Origin: Rhodobacter sp.
Lineage (GTDB): Bacteria > Pseudomonadota > Alphaproteobacteria > Rhodobacterales > Rhodobacteraceae
Reading direction: 5' to 3'
Assembly: GCA_027487575.1 (NCBI GenBank)
Contig: JAIYDJ010000002.1
Coordinates: 1-32,106, forward strand
Length of the DNA: 32,106 bases
Shown here piece after piece: positions 26,573 to 32,106 of the stretch. The position numbers and the translations under genes are program-made. Within the stretch, counting starts at the first letter, position 1. Every line of letters begins with the position of its first letter. A model generated the notes under the pieces. That model made no database searches, was not told the origin of the DNA, and saw only the letters and a list, made by a program, of their open reading frames with translations.

Positions 26573-28021
26573 TCAGCGCTGCCAGAACCGGGGCAGCACC
26601 AGCACGAGGATCGCCAGCAATCCAAGCCGGCCCATGATCATCGCAAGCGTCATGATCCATTTTGCCGGCTCGGGGAAATCCACGAAGGTTCCGGTGGCGA
26701 CAACCAGCGGGCCAAAGCCGTACCCCACGTTGCCAAGCGTCGTCCAGACGGCAAAGATCGCCGAGATCATGTCGACGCCCAAAAGGGTCATCGCCACGCT
26801 CATGACGCCAAGAAGGACGATGTAGCCCGTCACGAACAGGATGACGCCACCGATCACGTCATCATCGACATTGCGCCCGTCGTACTTGACGGGGGCGATG
26901 CGGTTCGGGTGGCTGACCTGACGCAACCTTGCCGCCACCGCCGCCGCGACGACCTGCACCCGGAACACGCTGAGCCCCGCCGCGCTGGACCCGGAACAGG
27001 CGCCGATGACCCCGATCACGAAGGCCACCACCAGCATGAACCCGCCCCAGTTCGGAAAACTACCGGAAAAGAACCCGGTGCTGGACATGATCGACACGAG
27101 GTTGAACAGCGACTCGCGGAAGGCGGGTTCGATTCCCATGTCGCTGGTCAGCACGCGCCACAGTGTCACGCTGCCCACGGCATAGGCCAGCCAGCGCAGG
27201 TAGGCGCGCACCTGGCTGTCCCGCCACAAGGGTGTGACAGACCCGTTGACCAGTTGCACATACCGCACGTAAGGCAGGCTTCCCAGCACCATGAACAACG
27301 CGCCGAAGTATTCTCCGGCCCCGGCATAAAGGTTGAAGCTGCCATCCAGCGGCGAGAATCCCCCGGTTGCAATCGCGGCCATCGCATGGACCGCCGCATG
27401 CAAAGGCTCCATCCCGATCGCGGCAAAGGTCAGCCCGCAGATCACCGTCAGTGCGAAATACACCGCCGCCAGTTGCCCCGCGATGTCCGTTGCCCGCGGC
27501 AAGGCCTTGCCGAACGTATCAAACCCTTCGGTCCGGAAAAACTGCATGCCACCAACCCGCATCACCGGCAGGAAGATCATCGCGATGAAGGCGATGCCAA
27601 GCCCGCCCAGCCAGTTCAGCATGCCGCGCCACAGGTTCATGCCGGGGGGCAGCGTATCCAGCCCGACGATTACGGTGGCCCCGGTTGTGGTGATGCCCGA
27701 CACGGCCTCGAAATAGGCGTCGGTAAAGGTCAGTCCGGGCGCGCCGAACATGAGGGGCAACGCTGCAAACATCGGGACCATCGTCCAGATCGCGACCGTC
27801 AGAAGGTAGGCCTGACGCGTGTCCAGCCCCGTTCCCAGCGCGTTCGCGGTTGCCAGCGACAGGATCACGCCAAAACCACCCGTCACAAGCGCCGCTTCCA
27901 GAAAGGCCTTGCCGTTCTGCAGGCCGGCCCTGTCGTCGATGATCGCAGGGGCCAGCATCAGGATCGCCAGCACGATCAGGATGCGACCAATGATATAGGC
28001 GATGGGGCGCAGATCGATCAT
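26573..28021 (-). CDS. trkH: TrkH-type potassium uptake transporter, membrane subunit
   Basis: A 482-residue inner-membrane K+ channel-like subunit of the Trk/Ktr family, normally gated by the cytosolic TrkA. Four pore-loop repeats are visible: SGITTTGATV, ATGGFSPLDG, SSTGFFSG and TTLGNVGYGFGP, separated by hydrophobic helices, with about ten helices in all. The length is normal for TrkH. No trkA gene is in the window, so it must lie elsewhere. Start 28021 is the only upstream ATG (an in-frame TAG lies five codons before) and it abuts a perfect 9-bp hairpin (28021-28043) with no Shine-Dalgarno sequence in between. It follows folE2 on the same strand by 48 bases. Confidence 0.93.
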   Translation of the reverse strand: MIDLRPIAYIIGRILIVLAILMLAPAIIDDRAGLQNGKAFLEAALVTGGFGVILSLATANALGTGLDTRQAYLLTVAIWTMVPMFAALPLMFGAPGLTFTDAYFEAVSGITTTGATVIVGLDTLPPGMNLWRGMLNWLGGLGIAFIAMIFLPVMRVGGMQFFRTEGFDTFGKALPRATDIAGQLAAVYFALTVICGLTFAAIGMEPLHAAVHAMAAIATGGFSPLDGSFNLYAGAGEYFGALFMVLGSLPYVRYVQLVNGSVTPLWRDSQVRAYLRWLAYAVGSVTLWRVLTSDMGIEPAFRESLFNLVSIMSSTGFFSGSFPNWGGFMLVVAFVIGVIGACSGSSAAGLSVFRVQVVAAAVAARLRQVSHPNRIAPVKYDGRNVDDDVIGGVILFVTGYIVLLGVMSVAMTLLGVDMISAIFAVWTTLGNVGYGFGPLVVATGTFVDFPEPAKWIMTLAMIMGRLGLLAILVLVLPRFWQR

Positions 28022-28043
28022 GGGCAGGGTCTAGCCCTGCCCA
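28021..28043 (-). other. Hairpin directly before the trkH start codon
   Basis: TGGGCAGGG-TCTAG-CCCTGCCCA forms a perfect 9-bp stem with a 5-base loop, the 3' arm ending at the trkH ATG. It may end folE2 transcripts or control trkH translation. No T-run follows. Confidence 0.6.
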
Positions 28044-28069
28044 CCCGTTCCGTCAATTCGGCGCGGCGG

Positions 28070-29155
28070 TTATCCGACGTGGTACAGGCTGGCAAACAGC
28101 CGGGGGTCCAGACTGGTGGCGGCAAAGGTCGGGCCTTCGGTCAGCACGGACACGGCATCGTGGCTGTGCAGGCTTTCCTGATGGCTGGCAACGATCCTGA
28201 AATCGCCGATCCGCGGTTCAGCCTGCAGCGCCAGACAGAAGGACCGTGCCGCATCCTCGACAAAGATCGGGTTTGCCGCGTTCAGTTCGGCAAAGGCCTG
28301 TTCGTCTTCCCGCTTGACCATCACCTGCGTTTCGGTCGGCACGCCGGACCGGGCGATCTCGATCAGATCCTCGAACCACAGGCAGTGACCCCCCTTCACC
28401 TCGACCGAGAGCCGCGCCACGGACCGCTGCGAATGCGGTGTGGCGAGTTGGCCGCGCGTCATCCGCGCGTGTTCCGAAAGCTCCAGCGAACAGGGGCAGG
28501 TGCTGGAATAGACGAAATCCAGATGCATGATCTTCTTGCGCACGCCGCCCACATCGACCAGTTCCAGCGCGATATCGTAGTACTGCCAGCCCGACAGGCC
28601 GGACCGCAGGCTTTCCACCTTCACCGGAAAGGAAAACCGCATCTGGATGCGGGCGTCGAAGCTGCCCAGATCGCGCTTGTAATCCTCCAGCGCGCGCTCG
28701 ATCACCTCAAAGCTGAAGTCCCGCTCGGCATGCACATAGAACGACCGCATGATGCGGCTCATGTTGATGCCCTTCTTCTCGGCCTCAAGGCTGACCGTCC
28801 CGGTCACCGACGTTTCCAGCGTCACTTCGCCTGCGTCGCGGGTCCGGTAGCGCAGGGGTAGACGGAAATTTGATATCCCGACATGCTGGATCACCTGCCG
28901 CGCGCCCACGATCAGGCTAGCCGGGCCGTTCTGCAGATCGGGCAGACCGTCCTTGTAGGCGTCATCGACCCGGAACTGCGCGGGGTATTCGCGGCTCATC
29001 ACCGGATAGCCCTGCCCCACAAGGGCACCCGCCGCAGGGTCAAGCGCCACGATATCGGCCTCGGTCGCACGATCCGCCCATTGGCGAAGAACGGCCAATG
29101 CGGCCTCGGCCTGAGCTTTGGACGGGTGATCAATGTCGGCAACGCGAATGTTCAT
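28070..29155 (-). CDS. folE2: GTP cyclohydrolase FolE2 (type IB)
   Basis: First step of folate synthesis: GTP to 7,8-dihydroneopterin triphosphate, by the metal-flexible COG1469 enzyme that replaces or backs up FolE, often under zinc limitation. The 361-residue product shows the T-fold family blocks GISNFRLPLRYR, KGINMSRIMRSFY, the catalytic/metal Cys in YSSTCPCSLELSEH, and the C-terminal VASHQESLHSHDAVS. Start 29155 has AGGAG seven bases upstream; an earlier ATG at 29227 has no such signal. No Zur-like palindrome was recognised in the 97 bases to metZ. FolE2, FolB and FolP are all encoded in this window, though in two places. Confidence 0.96.
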   Translation of the reverse strand: MNIRVADIDHPSKAQAEAALAVLRQWADRATEADIVALDPAAGALVGQGYPVMSREYPAQFRVDDAYKDGLPDLQNGPASLIVGARQVIQHVGISNFRLPLRYRTRDAGEVTLETSVTGTVSLEAEKKGINMSRIMRSFYVHAERDFSFEVIERALEDYKRDLGSFDARIQMRFSFPVKVESLRSGLSGWQYYDIALELVDVGGVRKKIMHLDFVYSSTCPCSLELSEHARMTRGQLATPHSQRSVARLSVEVKGGHCLWFEDLIEIARSGVPTETQVMVKREDEQAFAELNAANPIFVEDAARSFCLALQAEPRIGDFRIVASHQESLHSHDAVSVLTEGPTFAATSLDPRLFASLYHVG

Positions 29156-29252
29156 GGCACGGCTCCTGTGCTGAGGGTCGGGCAGACGTGATGCGGGTCT
29201 TTCCGCACCCATTCCGCCGGACCTCATTGCTCTTTACGGTTTTGCCGCCGGA

Positions 29253-30431
29253 TCAGATCACCGAAAACGCCTGTTCGATGTCGGAAATCAGATCGTCGAC
29301 GTCCTCCAGCCCCACCGACAGCCGCACAAGACCCGGCGTGATGCCCAGCCGCGCCTTCTGGTCGTCCGGCAGGCGCGAATGCGTGGTGGTGGCGGGATGC
29401 GTCACGATGGACTTCGCATCGCCAAGATTGTTCGAGATCTTGATGATCTGCAAGGCATTCAGAAACCGGAACGCCGCGTCCTTGCCGCCCGCTACCTCGA
29501 AGGTCACGATGGTGCCCCCCGACCCCATCTGCGCCATCGCCAAGGCATGCTGGGGGTGACTGGACAGGCCCGGATAGATCACCCGTGACGCCTGCCCCAT
29601 GGTTTCCAGCACGGTCGCGATCCGCCGCGCGGAATCGGCCATCGCCCGGCAGCGCAGGTCCAGCGTCACCATCCCGTTGAGCATGATCCACGATGTGAAC
29701 GGGCTCATCGACCCGCCGGTGTGCTTCATGAAGGGTTCCAGCACCTTGCGGATGTAATCCTTGGTGCCGCAGACCACACCGCCCAGCGCGCGGCCCTGGC
29801 CGTCGATGTGCTTGGTCGTGGAATAGACGACCACATCGGCCCCTTGCGACACGGCCCTGGAAAAGATCGGGGTGGCAAAGACGTTGTCCACGATCACCAG
29901 CGCACCGACCTGATGCGCAATCTCGGAGACCGCAGCAATATCAACAAGTTCCAGAGTCGGATTCGACATGGATTCAAAGAACACCGCCTTGACGCCCGGC
30001 ACCACCGCCGCGCGCCATTGTTCGATATCTGCACCATCGACAAAGGTGACCTTCACCCCGTACCGCTGCAGCACCTCTTCCAGAACATAAAGGCACGACC
30101 CGAACAACGCCCGTGCCGACACGACATGATCGCCTGCCCGCAGCAGACTGGCCAGCGACCCCATCACCGCCGCCATGCCGCTGGCGGTGGCAAACGCATC
30201 CTCGGTGCCTTCCAGCGCCGCGATGCGTTCCTCGAACATCCGGGTCGTCGGGTTGCCGTACCGGGCATAGATGAATTCATCATCACCGGCCTTCTGGAAC
30301 CGGGCCTCGGCCTGTTCGGCGGACTCGTAGACGAAGCCTTGCGTCAGGAAGATCGCTTCGGCCATCTCGCCGTACTGGCTGCGGCGGCTGCCTTCATGCA
30401 CCAGTTGGGTCCGCGTCTTCCATCCGTCCAT
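29253..30431 (-). CDS. metZ: O-succinylhomoserine sulfhydrylase
   Basis: A 392-residue cytoplasmic PLP enzyme of the Cys/Met metabolism family, making homocysteine directly from O-succinylhomoserine (or O-acetylhomoserine) and sulfide for methionine. Seen: FIYARYGNPTTRMFEERIAAL, the YxGLSSHPQH loop in part (YPGLSSHPQHALA), and the PLP lysine in VYSTTKHIDGQGR. The length and sequence fit MetZ better than cystathionine gamma-lyase or MetY. Start 30431 has GGAGG five bases upstream. The gene has a promoter, a SAM-II riboswitch and a terminator in its leader, so it is switched off when S-adenosylmethionine is abundant; that regulation strongly supports a methionine role. Confidence 0.95.
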   Translation of the reverse strand: MDGWKTRTQLVHEGSRRSQYGEMAEAIFLTQGFVYESAEQAEARFQKAGDDEFIYARYGNPTTRMFEERIAALEGTEDAFATASGMAAVMGSLASLLRAGDHVVSARALFGSCLYVLEEVLQRYGVKVTFVDGADIEQWRAAVVPGVKAVFFESMSNPTLELVDIAAVSEIAHQVGALVIVDNVFATPIFSRAVSQGADVVVYSTTKHIDGQGRALGGVVCGTKDYIRKVLEPFMKHTGGSMSPFTSWIMLNGMVTLDLRCRAMADSARRIATVLETMGQASRVIYPGLSSHPQHALAMAQMGSGGTIVTFEVAGGKDAAFRFLNALQIIKISNNLGDAKSIVTHPATTTHSRLPDDQKARLGITPGLVRLSVGLEDVDDLISDIEQAFSVI

Positions 30432-30447
30432 GGCTGCCTCCGGCAAC

Positions 30448-30477
30448 AAAAAGCCCCGGACCAACAGAGGCCGGGGC
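30448..30477 (-). terminator. Riboswitch-controlled intrinsic terminator of metZ
   Basis: On the minus strand GCCCCGG (30477-30471) and CCGGGGC (30459-30453) form a 7-bp stem followed by TTTTTG, placed between the SAM-II aptamer and the metZ ribosome-binding site. The loop carries CCTCT, complementary to AGAGG at the aptamer's 3' end, a possible antiterminator. Confidence 0.85.
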
Positions 30478-30487
30478 GAAACCCACA

Positions 30488-30540
30488 CCTCTTTAGCGGC
30501 TTGTTTAACGTGGCCCGCAATCCGGTAACAAAGCGCCACG
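30488..30540 (-). ncRNA. SAM-II riboswitch
   Basis: The leader of metZ matches the SAM-II (metA motif) aptamer, which binds S-adenosylmethionine in a classic pseudoknot. On the minus strand CGTGG (30540-30536) pairs with CCACG (30513-30509) as P1; the near-invariant CCACGTTAAACAAG and CCGCTAAA segments follow; and CTTT (30533-30530) can pair with AAAG (30494-30491) as the pseudoknot. The 53-base size is normal. The aptamer begins within a few bases of the predicted transcription start and is followed by a terminator, so SAM binding most likely promotes termination before metZ. Confidence 0.92.
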
Positions 30541-30546
30541 GGCCGT

Positions 30547-30575
30547 TGGATACGCCCGTGCACCGCAAAGGTCAA
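30547..30575 (-). promoter_or_regulatory. Sigma70-type promoter of metZ
   Basis: On the minus strand TTGACC (30575-30570), a 17-base spacer and TATCCA (30552-30547). The expected transcript starts at the riboswitch. Confidence 0.75.
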
Positions 30576-30673
30576 CTGTTGCGCCGCTGCACCGTCACGC
30601 GGTTGTAACGACAGGTTCACGCCAGCGTCGCAGGCTGGGGATAACCCGTTCGCAATTGCAGCAGAAGGTGCAC

Positions 30674-31588
30674 ATGCCCCAGACGCCCGCCCCGGTCCGC
30701 GCGGATGTGACTGCCCTGGGGTTGCAGGTCGACCGGGCATACCTTGCGGATCGGCTGGCGCATCTTCCGGCCACGGCGCCGGTGGTCGTCATGATACACG
30801 GTTACCGATTTGCGCCGGGTCTTGTGGGTCACTGCCCTCACGGCCACATCCTGTCGATGAACCCGCCGACCGGTGACCGCAAGGCAACCAGTTGGCCGCG
30901 TCATTTGGGGCTGACGGGCAACAACGGACTGGCCGTCGGTCTGGGATGGAAGGCGCGCGGGTCCGTGCAGGGTGCCTATCGCCGCGCCGCAGCGACAGGC
31001 CGCGCACTGGCAGAATTGGCCGCTCTGATCCGCCAGATCGACCCTCCAAGGCAGATCGATGTCATCGGCCATTCGCTGGGTGCCCGCGTCGCGTTGCAGG
31101 CCCTGCCCCATGCCCAGCCCGGCACGTTCCGGCGGATGATCCTGCTGGCCGCAGCCGAAACCCGCCGCCCCGCCCGTGCGGCGCTGGATACCCCGGCGGG
31201 GCGCTGCGTCGAGATTGTCAACGTGACCACGCGCGAGAACGACCTGTTCGATTTCGCGCTGGAATGGCTGGTCGGTCTTGGCACCGATACCGCCCTTGGG
31301 CAAGGGCTGGCCCGCCGTCACCAGCCGAACTGGCTGGACCTGCAGATCGACCAGCCCGCCACGCTGTCGGTTCTGGACAATCTGGGCCACGCCCTGCCCC
31401 CGCCGCCCGCCCGGATCTGCCATTGGTCGCCCTACATGCGCCCGGGCATCTTTGCGCTGTACCGCGCCCTGATGGACGGCACGTTGCCGCTTGACGCCCT
31501 GCGCACCGCACTGCCCGCCCGCCGCGATCGCCGCTGGTCGCGGCTGGTTCTGCCGGTGGGGGCGCAGAGGTTCCTCGGCCCGGCATAG
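30674..31588 (+). CDS. Alpha/beta hydrolase of unknown substrate
   Basis: A 304-residue alpha/beta-hydrolase-fold protein. VVVMIHGYRF (about 37-46) is the oxyanion-hole strand and loop, and Ser134 in VIGHSLGARVALQ is the predicted nucleophile in the elbow motif GHSLG. The acid could lie in the ENDLFDF region and the histidine near the GHCP or the GLARRHQ segment; these are not certain. No signal peptide. The start at 30674 has AAGG five to six bases upstream, and an in-frame TTG at 30656 is rejected. It is divergent from metZ, whose leader occupies most of the 242-base gap, so the promoters may be close. It could be an esterase or lipase; no metabolic partner is visible next to it. Confidence 0.85.
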   Translation: MPQTPAPVRADVTALGLQVDRAYLADRLAHLPATAPVVVMIHGYRFAPGLVGHCPHGHILSMNPPTGDRKATSWPRHLGLTGNNGLAVGLGWKARGSVQGAYRRAAATGRALAELAALIRQIDPPRQIDVIGHSLGARVALQALPHAQPGTFRRMILLAAAETRRPARAALDTPAGRCVEIVNVTTRENDLFDFALEWLVGLGTDTALGQGLARRHQPNWLDLQIDQPATLSVLDNLGHALPPPPARICHWSPYMRPGIFALYRALMDGTLPLDALRTALPARRDRRWSRLVLPVGAQRFLGPA

Positions 31589-31601
31589 GCATCGCTTCGA
31601 A

Positions 31602-31630
31602 TCGACCGGCGGCAGGATTTCTGCTACGCT
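31602..31630 (+). promoter_or_regulatory. Possible promoter of the right-edge gene
   Basis: TCGACC (31602-31607), a 17-base spacer and TACGCT (31625-31630), about 30 bases before the start at 31661. It resembles the TTGACC promoters of this window with one change. Confidence 0.4.
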
Positions 31631-31660
31631 GCCCGGACAGATTTTGATCGAGGTGATTTC

Positions 31661-32106
31661 ATGTCCGACTTTGGCTACAAGCCTCCGCAATTTCGTCTGA
31701 TGGACGCCAAGCTGACGCTCAGTCCGGAAACCCAGGCATTTCTGGATCGGATAAACGCGGAAATGGCCGCGAAGGCCTGGATGGATCAGCTTCTTGCCCC
31801 CAAGTGGGAGATGGTGGATTTCCACAGCCTCGGGCAGATCGCGCCGGTGACCATATCCCCGCCCAATCCCTTTCTGACACTGCCCCCCGCCCCGTCGCCC
31901 GCGCCCCCGCTGGCGCCGTGGGCCGGCCCGTTCCCCCCCGACCCGAGGCCGGGGGAGATGAAAGACATCACGTCGGCCATCTACAAGCTGCCGGTCGTGC
32001 AGGGCATCGTGCAGCGCGCGAACGACGAGGCGCAAAAACAGCTTCGCGCGCTGAAGGCGGATTTTCAGGCCATGCCGACCGGCGAAAAGGTGGCGGCGAT
32101 CAGCAC
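31661..32106 (+). CDS. Unrecognised proline-rich protein, C-terminus beyond window (partial)
   Basis: The frame is open to the window end: 148 complete codons are visible and the protein continues. ATG 31661 has GAGGTG five bases upstream. Residues 1-75 are polar with some helix tendency (LSPETQAFLDRINAEMAAK). Residues about 72-100 are a proline-rich linker (PPAPSPAPPLAPW, then FPPDPRPG). A helical, charged part follows from about 105 (VQRANDEAQKQLRALKADF). No signal peptide or known motif was recognised. Its real length and domains lie outside the window. I cannot assign a function, and it could be a secreted effector-like or structural protein only by loose analogy. Confidence 0.75.
   Translation, partial: MSDFGYKPPQFRLMDAKLTLSPETQAFLDRINAEMAAKAWMDQLLAPKWEMVDFHSLGQIAPVTISPPNPFLTLPPAPSPAPPLAPWAGPFPPDPRPGEMKDITSAIYKLPVVQGIVQRANDEAQKQLRALKADFQAMPTGEKVAAIS

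Noticed and set aside
26909..28861. Plus-strand frame of about 650 codons across trkH and folE2.
   Set aside because: It is antisense to two well-recognised genes and has shadow-type composition.

Overview
The window reads as a chromosomal segment of a GC-rich alphaproteobacterium of the family Rhodobacteraceae (Rhodobacter/Gemmobacter-like). The evidence is an aa3-type CtaD, a cyclase-TPR regulator, a SAM-II riboswitch in front of metZ, FolE2 and a long FolB for folate, a two-subunit glycyl-tRNA synthetase with an extra membrane-protein gene in between, TTGACC-type promoters and a full CtrA box. No rRNA, tRNA, CRISPR array, insertion sequence or phage gene was seen. Genes are dense. The largest non-coding stretches are 30432-30673 (SAM-II riboswitch leader), 2360-2576, 18170-18376, 10249-10435 and 24650-24835, so no gap exceeds 300 bases.

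Layout, left to right. 1-1638: the end of ctaD with a strong terminator, then a DUF2244 membrane protein. 1654-3398: a small accessory-looking module of two related hypothetical genes (leftward) divergent from a zinc metalloprotease of the HEXXHXXGXXD type with no signal peptide. 3401-5186: a YqeY-like gene and carA, divergent, each with a readable promoter. 5212-7117: a CtrA box and a membrane family-2 glycosyltransferase. 7118-9084: a GntR/FCD regulator divergent from a UbiH-type flavin hydroxylase. 9124-11458: a class V aminotransferase divergent from ilvC. 11511-13951: two small membrane proteins sharing a conserved tail, on either side of a class III cyclase/TPR protein; the first-transcribed one has an ECF (EcfG-like) promoter match.

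14108-17404: the folB-folP-glmM operon (leftward; folP and glmM overlap by 4 bases). 17498-20947: a SleB-type cell-wall hydrolase and a divergent pyruvate phosphate dikinase-like protein. 21068-24649: the glyQ - small membrane protein - glyS operon with a clear promoter. 24836-26572: an exported peptidoglycan-binding protein with a trypsin-like fold whose triad appears lost. 26573-29155: trkH and folE2. 29253-30575: metZ under a SAM-II riboswitch and intrinsic terminator. 30674-31588: an alpha/beta hydrolase. 31661-end: an unrecognised proline-rich protein that runs off the window.

Most of the window is core metabolism: respiration, pyrimidine/arginine precursor, branched-chain amino acid, methionine, folate, amino sugar and tRNA charging. 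No complete new system is visible. The least explained parts are the leaderless metalloprotease with its divergent paralogue pair, the paired small membrane proteins around the cyclase, the PPDK-like enzyme with an eroded ATP-grasp domain, the pseudo-protease, and the proline-rich protein at the right edge.
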